Positions 1 through 6,348 of a DNA stretch of 7,239 nt are shown piece by piece. Below the pieces are notes generated by a model. That model did no database searches. It was not told the DNA's origin and saw only the letters and a program-made list of their open reading frames with translations. This stretch comes from Lachnospiraceae bacterium. GTDB lineage: Bacteria; Bacillota_A; Clostridia; Lachnospirales; Lachnospiraceae. The stretch's first letter is position 1; every line of letters begins with the position of its first letter. The translations under genes and the position numbers were made by a program. The stretch lies in the NCBI GenBank assembly GCA_016281675.1, contig JAEEJD010000108.1:1-7239 (forward strand). The letters run 5' to 3'.

Positions 1-20
1 CATCCATAATATAATATCAT

Positions 21-62
21 TCGTAAGCGAGAATCTCCCCTTCAATAGATTCTCATTTACGA
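21..62. repeat. Long imperfect inverted repeat at left edge
   Basis: Arms 21-36 (TCGTAAGCGAGAATCT) and 47-62 (AGATTCTCATTTACGA) are complementary at 14 of 16 positions, around a 10-base centre (37-46). The inner 8 bp are perfect. No T-run follows on either strand, so it does not look like an intrinsic terminator. Its right arm overlaps the proposed -35 box at 56-61, so an operator for an unknown regulator is plausible. A hairpin in a transcript entering from the left is the alternative. Confidence 0.6.
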
Positions 63-84
63 CCCCTTATTAATTATTTATACT
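56..84 (+). promoter_or_regulatory. Possible promoter of the structured upstream RNA
   Basis: TTTACG (56-61, 4 of 6 to TTGACA) and TATACT (79-84, 5 of 6 to TATAAT) are separated by 17 bp. Transcription would begin near 91, just before the first hairpin at 94. The match is moderate and AT-rich DNA gives such matches by chance. The support is mainly positional: the predicted start falls where the GC-rich structured segment begins. Confidence 0.4.
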
Positions 85-90
85 CCCCTC

Positions 91-219
91 ATCGTAGCCC
101 GTTGGTTCCCCCTTCGGGCTACAGTACTTTATGTCCGGGCCGAAGGGCCGGACAGGCAGAGCGCCGTTTGAGCGGGTACGGTACCAAAGCTCCCTCTTTT
201 GCGGAGTCTTTTTTTATTT
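91..219 (+). ncRNA. Candidate structured RNA or attenuator leader, class unknown
   Basis: This GC-rich block sits in AT-rich DNA and has no convincing reading frame. Hairpin 1 pairs GTAGCCCG (94-101) with CGGGCTAC (115-122), 8 perfect bp around a 13-base loop. Hairpin 2 pairs GTCCGG (133-138) with CCGGAC (148-153), with two more C-G pairs inside a G-G mismatch. The block ends at a probable intrinsic terminator (186-219). Two alternative pairings compete with these stems: CCCTTCGG (110-117) with CCGAAGGG (140-147), and GAGC (170-173) with GCTC (189-192), the latter disrupting the terminator. That layout fits either a free RNA of about 125 nt or an attenuator before the malic enzyme gene. I found no match to riboswitch, T-box, SRP or RNase P signatures that I know. 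Strand is inferred from the T-run. Confidence 0.4.
186..219 (+). terminator. Probable intrinsic terminator upstream of malic enzyme
   Basis: AAAGCTCC (186-193) pairs with GGAG (203-206) and CTTT (208-211), leaving one bulged T at 207 and a 9-base loop. A T-rich tract runs on to 219. The stem is only moderately stable, so it could work conditionally. It lies 73 bases before the malic enzyme start codon. Confidence 0.5.
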
Positions 220-231
220 CCCCAAAGAATG

Positions 232-237
232 TATAAT
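232..237 (+). promoter_or_regulatory. TATAAT -10 box of the malic enzyme gene
   Basis: A perfect TATAAT, directly preceded by TG, lies 55 bases before the start codon and predicts a transcript starting near 244. The position 17 bp upstream falls in the T-run (209-214) and is a poor -35 box. The promoter may therefore be weak, or the gene may also be read from the upstream promoter through the terminator. Confidence 0.5.
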
Positions 238-291
238 AAAAAAGATTTTGAATTAACTTCTTTGAATAACAGCAGAAAGGAACCGGATATC

Positions 292-1464
292 ATGGATACT
301 AAGAAATTAGCACTCGAGAAGCACGAAGAATGGCAGGGAAAGATCGAAGTCACACCGCGTTGCCGCGTGGAATCGATGGACGACCTTGCAATCGCCTATA
401 CACCGGGCGTTGCGCAGCCGTGCCTCGAGATCAAGGATGATATAGATCTTTCTTATAAATATACGAGAAGATCCAACCTCGTAGCCGTCATCACCGACGG
501 ATCCGCGGTACTGGGTCTCGGAAACATCGGTCCCGAAGCGGGAATGCCCGTTATGGAAGGCAAATGCGTACTGTTTAAAAGATTCGGGGATGTCGATGCT
601 TTTCCGCTTTGTATCAAGTCAAACGATGTGGATACGATCGTTGAGACCGTCGCACTTTTAGAAGGTTCATTCGGAGGCGTCAACCTCGAGGATATCTCGG
701 CACCGAGATGTTTTGAGATAGAGAAGAAGCTTAAAGAGCGTTGCAGTATCCCCATCTTCCACGACGACCAGCATGGAACGGCCGTTGTCGTTCTGGCGGG
801 TCTTATCAATGCCTTAAAGCTTGTCGGCAAGAAGCTCGAAGATATCGAAGTTGTGGTAAGCGGTGCGGGCGCAGCCGGTATCGCCATTACAAAGCTTCTT
901 ATGCAGACAGGTCTGAAGAATGTTATCCTTTGCGACAGGACCGGTGCCATATATGAGGGCAGGGATAATCTCAACCCGATCAAGGAAGAGATGGCCAAGG
1001 TTTCCAACCGCCTTATGAAGAAGGGTAAGCTCGGGGATGTCATAGACGGAGCCGATGTATTCATAGGAGTATCGGGTCCCGGAGTCCTTACAAAAGAGAT
1101 GGTGGCAAAGATGGCGGACAAGCCGATCGTTTTCGCTATGTCCAATCCCGTTCCGGAGATAACTCCCGAAGAGGCAAAAGAGGCCGGTGTAGCGATCATG
1201 GCAACCGGAAGAAGCGATTATCCCAACCAGATCAACAACGTTCTTGCTTTCCCGGGAATCTTCCGCGGAGCGCTTGATGTTCGTGCATCCGATATAAACG
1301 AGGAAATGAAGCTTGCCGCAGCATACGCCATAGCCGATATCGTTACCGATGCCGACAGAAGCCCCGAATACATAATACCCGACAGCTTCAACTTGAATGT
1401 TAAACCCGCCGTTGCAAAAGCAGTAGCCGATGCCGCAAGAAAGAGCGGCGTTGCACGCATCTGA
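292..1464 (+). CDS. Malic enzyme (malate to pyruvate), short bacterial form
   Basis: A 390-residue cytosolic enzyme that oxidatively decarboxylates malate to pyruvate and CO2 with NAD(P)+. The N-terminal catalytic domain shows YTPGVA with the general acid Tyr36, the long block from ITDGSAVLG to MEGK ending in catalytic Lys91, and metal ligands Glu133, Asp134 and Asp159 (LEDISAPR and FHDDQHGTA). The C-terminal NAD-binding domain has GAGAAG at 191-196 with Asp215 at the end of the second strand, then AMSNPVPE and NQINNVLAFPGI. There is no phosphotransacetylase domain, unlike long MaeB proteins, so it belongs with the YtsJ-like short forms. Asp215 leans toward NAD but does not settle cofactor preference. 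The frame is open back to 199, but ATG 292 aligns with family N-termini and has AAAGG at 276-280. Convergent with the next gene across a shared terminator. Confidence 0.95.
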   Translation: MDTKKLALEKHEEWQGKIEVTPRCRVESMDDLAIAYTPGVAQPCLEIKDDIDLSYKYTRRSNLVAVITDGSAVLGLGNIGPEAGMPVMEGKCVLFKRFGDVDAFPLCIKSNDVDTIVETVALLEGSFGGVNLEDISAPRCFEIEKKLKERCSIPIFHDDQHGTAVVVLAGLINALKLVGKKLEDIEVVVSGAGAAGIAITKLLMQTGLKNVILCDRTGAIYEGRDNLNPIKEEMAKVSNRLMKKGKLGDVIDGADVFIGVSGPGVLTKEMVAKMADKPIVFAMSNPVPEITPEEAKEAGVAIMATGRSDYPNQINNVLAFPGIFRGALDVRASDINEEMKLAAAYAIADIVTDADRSPEYIIPDSFNLNVKPAVAKAVADAARKSGVARI

Positions 1465-1496
1465 GCGATCAACCTTTGATACAACGGAAATATAAC

Positions 1497-1520
1497 AAAA
1501 GGACCGTCAACGGTCCTTTT
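1497..1520. terminator. Bidirectional terminator between convergent genes
   Basis: AAAAGGACCG (1497-1506), loop TCAA, CGGTCCTTTT (1511-1520) form a perfect 10-bp stem with A tracts on one side and T tracts on the other. It can terminate the malic enzyme transcript rightward and the repressor transcript leftward. Confidence 0.9.
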
Positions 1521-1527
1521 AATTTAC

Positions 1528-2532
1528 TTATTTAATATCCCTGACCGATGCTCCCTCGAGCACTTTGCCCGGGACGAGTATCTTGTCGATCAGCGTGCTC
1601 TTCGGATCACGGATGAGCCTTATGAGCGATTTGGCCGCTATGCGTCCTATCTCTTCGCTGTTCTGCTGATATGTCGTAAGCTTCGGATGAATGATCTGCG
1701 ATACATACAGTCCGTCGTATCCGGCAACCGATATGTCGTTCGGAACGGAAAGGCCGGCTTTTTCTATTGCATTCAATCCGCCGATCGCGGAATAATCATC
1801 CGGATAGAGAATACACGTGGGACGGTTTCTCTGAGCGAGAAGCTGCTCCGTATATTTTGCCGCAAGCTTGGGATTACGGTATGCCGAAGCGCATAACAGG
1901 CTGTCATCGGCGGTTATCCCGAGCTCTTTTAACGTATTGTAATAACTTGCCACACGGTTTCTCGTAACGGCCGTATCATCACCGTATATGTATCCGATCC
2001 TCTCGTGTCCGAGCGAATGGACGTATTTGATCAGGTCATGCATACCGCCTATATTATCGGAAACAACAGAAATACGATTATCGAAGACATGGTCGATCGT
2101 GACCACCGGAAGATCGCTGTTTATAAGATCAATGACATCCCTGTCGTCAAAATCGACGCAGGCGATCACAACGCCGTCAACTCCGCGGAAATGCGCATGT
2201 TCCAGATATGTCATCTTCTGGCTTGTCGCATTGATGAACGTGATATCGTATCCCGATACCTCGGTCACGCGCTTGAAACTGTCCAGGACCCTTGCGAAAT
2301 AGTCATGGGTCAGACCGCTTCGACCCTCATCGACAAACAGTACGCCGATATTGTTCGTGCGCTTGGTCTTAAGTGCCCTTGCCGAGCTGTTCGGAAAATA
2401 ACCAAGCTTCTCTGCTATCTCCCTGATATTCTTCTTGGTATCCGGGCCTATATCATCGTGGTCATTCAGCGCTTTGCTCACGGTAGCGATCGAAACGCTG
2501 CATTTATCCGCGATATCCTTAAGTGAAACCAT
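1528..2532 (-). CDS. LacI-family repressor, probable regulator of cellobiose phosphorylase
   Basis: A 334-residue DNA-binding repressor of usual LacI/GalR length. Residues 4-23 form the helix-turn-helix (SLKDIADKCSVSIATVSKALN). Residues 49-56 (SSARALKT) are the hinge helix, and Leu54 is the residue that in PurR and LacI inserts at the operator's central CpG. The rest is the periplasmic-binding-protein-like effector domain: VDGVVIACVD (118-127), SDN (158-160), RNR (191-193), PDDYSAIG (244-251) and the typical VPNDISVAGYDG (263-274), ending at LVPGKVLEGASVRD. These positions usually contact a sugar. The start is set by AAGGAGA six bases before the ATG. The gene diverges from a cellobiose phosphorylase whose leader has a perfect CpG-centred palindrome. 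The inferred role is repression relieved by cellobiose or a related sugar; the effector cannot be read from the sequence. Confidence 0.93.
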   Translation of the reverse strand: MVSLKDIADKCSVSIATVSKALNDHDDIGPDTKKNIREIAEKLGYFPNSSARALKTKRTNNIGVLFVDEGRSGLTHDYFARVLDSFKRVTEVSGYDITFINATSQKMTYLEHAHFRGVDGVVIACVDFDDRDVIDLINSDLPVVTIDHVFDNRISVVSDNIGGMHDLIKYVHSLGHERIGYIYGDDTAVTRNRVASYYNTLKELGITADDSLLCASAYRNPKLAAKYTEQLLAQRNRPTCILYPDDYSAIGGLNAIEKAGLSVPNDISVAGYDGLYVSQIIHPKLTTYQQNSEEIGRIAAKSLIRLIRDPKSTLIDKILVPGKVLEGASVRDIK

Positions 2533-2538
2533 AAAAAA

Positions 2539-2545
2539 TCTCCTT
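2539..2545 (-). promoter_or_regulatory. Ribosome binding site of the LacI-family gene
   Basis: AAGGAGA on the minus strand, six bases before the ATG, decides the start of the repressor gene. It overlaps the degenerate operator at 2543-2556, so a bound repressor would cover sequence around its own translation start region. Confidence 0.75.
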
Positions 2546-2556
2546 AATCGTTTTCG
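2543..2556. promoter_or_regulatory. Degenerate second LacI-type operator (autoregulation candidate)
   Basis: CTTAATCGTTTTCG matches the perfect operator at 2737-2750 in 11 of 14 positions and keeps the central CG. It reaches the predicted repressor transcription start (near 2556) and overlaps its ribosome binding site. Autorepression, or looping between two sites 194 bp apart, is inferred. Confidence 0.4.
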
Positions 2557-2562
2557 TTAATT

Positions 2563-2591
2563 AGTATATATCAATTATCTCCACTTTTCTA
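2563..2591 (-). promoter_or_regulatory. Probable promoter of the LacI-family gene
   Basis: On the minus strand TAGAAA (2591-2586, 4 of 6 to the -35 consensus) and TATACT (2568-2563, 5 of 6) are 17 bp apart. The start would be near 2556, giving a leader of about 24 bases. Confidence 0.5.
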
Positions 2592-2613
2592 TCCTTATTT
2601 TCGGTTTTTTTGT

Positions 2614-2636
2614 ACAAAATCCCAAATGGATTTTGT
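2614..2636. repeat. Perfect 9-bp inverted repeat in the divergent control region
   Basis: ACAAAATCC (2614-2622) and GGATTTTGT (2628-2636) are perfect complements around CAAAT. With one extra base, the similarity extends outward to TGT and ACA. It lies about 40 bp upstream of the phosphorylase -35 box and just upstream of the repressor's -35 box, so it may be a site for another regulator. It has no T-run and is not a terminator. Confidence 0.5.
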
Positions 2637-2642
2637 TACATT

Positions 2643-2656
2643 TAACAAATATGTTA
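2643..2656. repeat. Small dyad TAACA-AATA-TGTTA
   Basis: TAACA (2643-2647) and TGTTA (2652-2656) form a 14-bp dyad 18 bases before the phosphorylase -35 box. It may be a regulator site, but short AT-rich dyads arise easily by chance. Confidence 0.25.
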
Positions 2657-2674
2657 TTTTCGCCAATTTTTTTG

Positions 2675-2703
2675 TTGTCTGAGCACAATATTTATCATAT
2701 ACT
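2675..2703 (+). promoter_or_regulatory. Probable promoter of cellobiose phosphorylase
   Basis: TTGTCT (2675-2680, 4 of 6) and TATACT (2698-2703, 5 of 6) have ideal 17-bp spacing and predict a start near 2710. The operator at 2737-2750 would then lie about 28-41 bases into the transcript, where a bound repressor would block elongation rather than polymerase binding. Confidence 0.55.
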
Positions 2704-2736
2704 ACCTTTAGCGGTTTTTATTTTTTTTGTTTTTTA

Positions 2737-2750
2737 CTTAAACGTTTAAG
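2737..2750. promoter_or_regulatory. Perfect LacI-type operator before cellobiose phosphorylase
   Basis: CTTAAACGTTTAAG is a perfect 14-bp palindrome with a central CpG, the classic shape of LacI/GalR-family operators. It sits between the predicted phosphorylase promoter and its ribosome binding site (GGAG at 2754-2757). The divergent gene encodes a LacI-family protein with the hinge leucine that reads a central CpG. CcpA is a less likely ligand, because the TG expected at the left of a cre site is missing. Confidence 0.8.
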
Positions 2751-2765
2751 AATGGAGAAAAGACT

Positions 2766-5204
2766 ATGAAGTATGGATTTTTTGATGACGATAATGCCGA
2801 ATACGTCATTACCACCCCGAAGACTCCGCTCCCTTGGATCAACTATCTCGGGACAAATGATTTTTTCAGTCTGATATCAAACACGTGTGGCGGCTATTCC
2901 TTCTATAAGGATGCCAAGCTCCTCCGCCTGACACGCTACCGTTACAACGGGGTGCCCGCAGACGTAAACGGAAAATACTTCTATATAAAGGATGGCGACT
3001 GCGTCTGGAATCCCGGATGGCAGCCCACCAAGACAGAGCTTGATCTGTATGAGTGCCGTCACGGTATCGGATACAGCAAGTTCAAGGGTGTCATGAAAAA
3101 CATCGAGGCGAACGTTCTCTCATTCGTTCCGATCGATGACACATGTGAGATCAGCAGGATCACACTTACAAACAATTCTTCCGAAAACAAGAGCATCAAA
3201 CTCTTCTCATACGTGGAGTGGTGTCTTTGGAATGCGGACGATGACATGAAGAACTTCCAGAGAAACTTCTCAACCGGGGAGGTTGAAGTCGTCGGTTCGG
3301 ACATTTATCACAAGACAGAATACAGAGAACGTCGTAATCACTTTGCGGTTTATTCGGTAAACGCAAAGATCGACGGTTTCGATACATCAAGAGATGCCTT
3401 CCTCGGCGCTTATCATGACAATCATGATCCCGAGGTCGTTTGCGAAAAGGGCCAGTGTACAGATTCGATCGCACACGGCTGGTCACCCGTTGCGGTTCAT
3501 CAGATCAATGTGGACCTTGCTCCCGGCGAGACAAAATCATACGTCTTCGTTCTCGGTTACTGCGAGAATCCCGTTGAGGACAAATGGGAATCAAAGGGCG
3601 TCATCAACAAGAAGCCCGCAAAGGAAATGCTTGCAAAGTACCGCACCGATGCAGACGTTGACAAGGCATTCGCAAAGCTTTGCGACTACTGGAAAGGCCT
3701 TCTTTCCATCTACTCCGTTAAATCGAAGAACGACAAAGTCAACCGTATGGTCAACATCTGGAATCAGTACCAGTGCATGGTAACGTTCAACATGAGCCGT
3801 TCCGCTTCATATTACGAGTCCGGTATCGGCCGTGGAATGGGCTTCAGAGATTCCAACCAGGACCTTCTCGGTTTCGTACACCTCATCCCCGAGCGTGCAA
3901 GGGAGCGTATCATCGATATCGCATCCACACAGTTCGAGGACGGAAGTGCATACCATCAGTACCAGCCACTTACAAAGAAGGGTAATTCCGACATCGGATC
4001 GGGATTCAACGATGATCCGCTGTGGCTCATTGCCGGAACGAGCGCATACGTTCGTGAGACCGGAGATCTTTCGATATTAAAGGAAATGGTTCCTTATGAT
4101 AATGACATGAGTGTTGCAACAACTCTCATGGAGCACCTTAAGAGATCGTTCGACTACATCGTGAACCACAAAGGCCCTCACGATCTGCCTCTTATAGGAA
4201 GAGCCGACTGGAACGACTGCCTGAACCTCAACTGCTTCTCTGAGCATCCGGGCGAATCATTCCAGACTTTCGGACCTTCGGAAGGTCCGGTTGCAGAGTC
4301 TGTATTCATCGCCGGAATGTTCGTCAAATACGGTGAGGAATACGCTCAGCTTTGTGACGAGACAGGCGATACGGCCGAAGCCGAAAGAGTACGCGGCGAA
4401 GTTGCTAAGATGTACGACGCAGTCCTCAAGGACGGCTGGGACGGCGACTGGTTCGTAAGAGCATACGATGCATACGGCAAGAAGATCGGTTCCAAGGAAT
4501 GTGAGGAAGGTAAGATCTTCATCGAATCGAACGGCTTCTGTTCACTCGCAGGTATCGGTGTCAAGGAAGGACTTGCCGAAAAGGCCCTTGATTCCGTTAA
4601 GGAGCATCTCGACTGCAAGTACGGCGTGATGATCCTTCAGCCCGCATATACGGTGTATCATCTCGAACTCGGCGAGATCAGTTCCTATCCGCCCGGATAC
4701 AAGGAGAATGCAGGTATCTTCTGCCACAACAATCCTTGGGTATCTATCGCGGAGACGGTTATCGGCCGCGGAGACAGGGCATTTGAGATCTACAAGAAGA
4801 CATGCCCCGCTTACACGGAGGAGATATCGGAGATCCACAAGACAGAGCCTTACGTATACTGCCAGATGGTAGCGGGTGCGGATGCATATCTGCCCGGCGA
4901 AGGCAAGAACTCATGGCTCACGGGTACCGCCGCATGGACATTTACCAACATCAGCCAATACATCCTCGGCGTTTATCCGACACACAAGGGACTTCAGATC
5001 GATCCGTGCGTGCCTCATGATTTCGGCGATTTCGAGATAACCCGTAAGTTCCGCGGAGCTACATACAACATATCCGTCAAGAATCCTTCAAATGTCGAGA
5101 AGGGCGTCAAGAGCATGACCGTAAACGGAAAATCGGTTGACGGCTGCATCGTTCCGATTGAAGACGGTGTTAAGGAATACAATGTTGAGGTTACCCTCGG
5201 CTAA
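2766..5204 (+). CDS. cbp: Cellobiose phosphorylase, glycoside hydrolase family 94
   Basis: An 812-residue cytosolic enzyme that splits cellobiose with phosphate into alpha-glucose 1-phosphate and glucose, inverting the anomer. Length matches known cellobiose phosphorylases (about 811-822), and much of the sequence agrees with my memory of the Clostridium thermocellum enzyme. The N-terminal beta-sandwich includes PWINYLGT and [15 protein letters not shown] (33-47). A long (alpha/alpha)6 catalytic barrel follows, then a C-terminal beta domain. The catalytic acid is Asp484 in [11 protein letters not shown]. Residues corresponding to the Cellvibrio gilvus active site appear intact: Arg345, Arg356, Asp362 and Trp482 for the glucosyl site, Lys646 and Glu647 for the acceptor, His654, Thr719 and Gly720 for phosphate. 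That mapping is from memory. No signal peptide is visible. GGAG at 2754-2757 supports ATG 2766. Cellodextrin phosphorylases are usually much longer, which argues against that alternative. The loop at 501-508 is unusual (see findings). Confidence 0.95.
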   Translation: MKYGFFDDDNAEYVITTPKTPLPWINYLGTNDFFSLISNTCGGYSFYKDAKLLRLTRYRYNGVPADVNGKYFYIKDGDCVWNPGWQPTKTELDLYECRHGIGYSKFKGVMKNIEANVLSFVPIDDTCEISRITLTNNSSENKSIKLFSYVEWCLWNADDDMKNFQRNFSTGEVEVVGSDIYHKTEYRERRNHFAVYSVNAKIDGFDTSRDAFLGAYHDNHDPEVVCEKGQCTDSIAHGWSPVAVHQINVDLAPGETKSYVFVLGYCENPVEDKWESKGVINKKPAKEMLAKYRTDADVDKAFAKLCDYWKGLLSIYSVKSKNDKVNRMVNIWNQYQCMVTFNMSRSASYYESGIGRGMGFRDSNQDLLGFVHLIPERARERIIDIASTQFEDGSAYHQYQPLTKKGNSDIGSGFNDDPLWLIAGTSAYVRETGDLSILKEMVPYDNDMSVATTLMEHLKRSFDYIVNHKGPHDLPLIGRADWNDCLNLNCFSEHPGESFQTFGPSEGPVAESVFIAGMFVKYGEEYAQLCDETGDTAEAERVRGEVAKMYDAVLKDGWDGDWFVRAYDAYGKKIGSKECEEGKIFIESNGFCSLAGIGVKEGLAEKALDSVKEHLDCKYGVMILQPAYTVYHLELGEISSYPPGYKENAGIFCHNNPWVSIAETVIGRGDRAFEIYKKTCPAYTEEISEIHKTEPYVYCQMVAGADAYLPGEGKNSWLTGTAAWTFTNISQYILGVYPTHKGLQIDPCVPHDFGDFEITRKFRGATYNISVKNPSNVEKGVKSMTVNGKSVDGCIVPIEDGVKEYNVEVTLG

Positions 5205-5229
5205 AAGAAATAAGTGACCCCCCTAGTTA

Positions 5230-5271
5230 AAAGGCACAGGTGAAATCACCTGTGCCTTTCCTTTTCTCTTA
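5230..5271 (+). terminator. Strong intrinsic terminator after cellobiose phosphorylase
   Basis: AAAGGCACAGGTG (5230-5242) pairs perfectly with CACCTGTGCCTTT (5247-5259) around AAAT, followed by a T-rich tract. It begins 25 bases after the stop codon. In the reverse direction the stem is followed only by a short T-run, but it may also stop the convergent gene ending at 5291. Confidence 0.88.
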
Positions 5272-5290
5272 TGTTTTCCGGATATTTTGT

Positions 5291-6280
5291 CTACTCAGTC
5301 TTGATGACCGCTTCCGCTATACCTCGTATTATTGCGAACAGCACTCCCGAAACGGCCCATATGATCCATGTTTTGTCCCATCCGTTCGTGAGGAAGCTTA
5401 CAGCAAGGAATACAGCCACGATCGTAAGCCAGTATACACGTGTCAGCACCTCAAGCTTTGCATTCATCTTCTTTGCATTGGGTGAATAATCTCCCGTCTG
5501 AAGGAGCACCTTGTATGAAGAATTGACCGCACATATCGAAACGAACAGATATACAGCCGATGCAACCAGCACGAGCAGGAGCGCAACCATGCAGGTAACG
5601 ATAACCGGAGACATTCCGAGTACCGAGCACACGATCAGAGGTACCGAACCGAGCACGCACAGCAATACACCCGTAACAAGTGCCCTGGTATTGGAAGACT
5701 CATTCGATGCAAGCCTTTCTTTTGCCATTCCGTCAACGCCGTATTCGGTCTCGAACTCTTCTTTTTCAAGAAAATCATATTTTCCGAGCTTCCCGCCCTG
5801 TGTAATGAACAGGAATATACCTGTCCCGACCTGAAGGAACAGGAACACAAGCCCGATCGCCGTGGCAATACCCTCGGAAATGCCGTATGTTCCGGCATTC
5901 GCAAGACCCTCCATTATAATGAGTATTGCCGGACATGTGATGCAGAGTGCCACACCGATCCCGATCTTGGGAAGCACCTGCTTGCGAAGCGAAATGTATT
6001 CGGAAGCCTCGTCCATCGAAACCTTCCTCATTGGAGGAACCGAATCAACCGACTCGCTTCTAACCATACCGTCCGAAGTTTCTATCTCATCCTTTAATAA
6101 GTAGTCGGTGCTCACTCCGAACAGTTCCGCCATCTTCAGGATCTTGGACAGATCCGGCACGCTCTGTGCACCTTCCCATTTGGATACCGACTGTCTTGAC
6201 ACGCTTAGCATGTCCGCGAGCTCTTCCTGTGACCAACCGTTCTTTTTTCTTTCATTGATTATCTTGTCTGCTAAAATCAT
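5291..6280 (-). CDS. Membrane-anchored XRE-family regulator
   Basis: A 329-residue protein with an N-terminal XRE (Cro/CI-type) helix-turn-helix at about 4-62 (WSQEELADMLSVSRQSVSKWE, then PDLSKILKMAELFGVSTDYLL) and a linker to about 104. The rest is hydrophobic, with about six likely membrane segments: 105-126, 137-160, 201-221, 226-250, 282-298 and 304-322. A charged stretch (164-199, including EFETEYGVDGMAKER) lies between segments 2 and 3. Firmicutes carry many such proteins and few are characterised. They are thought to control nearby genes in response to a membrane or envelope signal, but no ligand can be named. AAAGG about ten bases before the ATG supports the start. It lies downstream of an ABC permease gene on the same strand, with its own promoter in the 117-base gap, and converges on the phosphorylase gene. 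Confidence 0.88.
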   Translation of the reverse strand: MILADKIINERKKNGWSQEELADMLSVSRQSVSKWEGAQSVPDLSKILKMAELFGVSTDYLLKDEIETSDGMVRSESVDSVPPMRKVSMDEASEYISLRKQVLPKIGIGVALCITCPAILIIMEGLANAGTYGISEGIATAIGLVFLFLQVGTGIFLFITQGGKLGKYDFLEKEEFETEYGVDGMAKERLASNESSNTRALVTGVLLCVLGSVPLIVCSVLGMSPVIVTCMVALLLVLVASAVYLFVSICAVNSSYKVLLQTGDYSPNAKKMNAKLEVLTRVYWLTIVAVFLAVSFLTNGWDKTWIIWAVSGVLFAIIRGIAEAVIKTE

Positions 6281-6307
6281 TTCATCTCATCCTTTCTTTG
6301 CTTCGAT

Positions 6308-6319
6308 TTGTTCGAACAA
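6308..6319. promoter_or_regulatory. 12-bp palindrome in the XRE-regulator leader
   Basis: TTGTTCGAACAA is a perfect palindrome lying between the predicted promoter and the ribosome binding site of the XRE gene. XRE dimers often bind such sites, so autoregulation is inferred. Nothing in the sequence proves which protein binds. Confidence 0.45.
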
Positions 6320-6348
6320 GCAGATGATACGATTTTTTGCGGTTGCAT

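Noticed and set aside
1..27. Start of a minus-strand gene leaving the left edge (ATG near 22)
   Set aside because: Only a few codons are visible, and the AGGGGAG upstream is about 14 bases away, so it cannot be supported.
91..219. T-box leader
   Set aside because: The GGTACC near 180-185 and the downstream terminator recall a T-box, but the conserved AGGGTGGNACCGCG bulge is absent, and the downstream gene is not an aminoacyl-tRNA or amino-acid gene.
199..291. N-terminal extension of the malic enzyme (start at 199)
   Set aside because: The extra residues are low-complexity and unlike family N-termini, they overlap the TATAAT box and terminator, and ATG 292 has a better ribosome binding site.
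453..1199. 248-residue minus-strand open frame opposite the malic enzyme
   Set aside because: It is an antisense shadow of a well-conserved gene, with no recognisable domain and no ribosome binding site evidence.
2005..2526. 173-residue plus-strand open frame opposite the LacI-family gene
   Set aside because: The minus-strand protein is a clear LacI family member over its full length, so the opposite frame is a codon-bias artefact.
2706..2720. CcpA cre site (CTTTAGCGGTTTTTA)
   Set aside because: It has the central CG and some flanking T bases, but it lacks the conserved TG and is poorly symmetrical.
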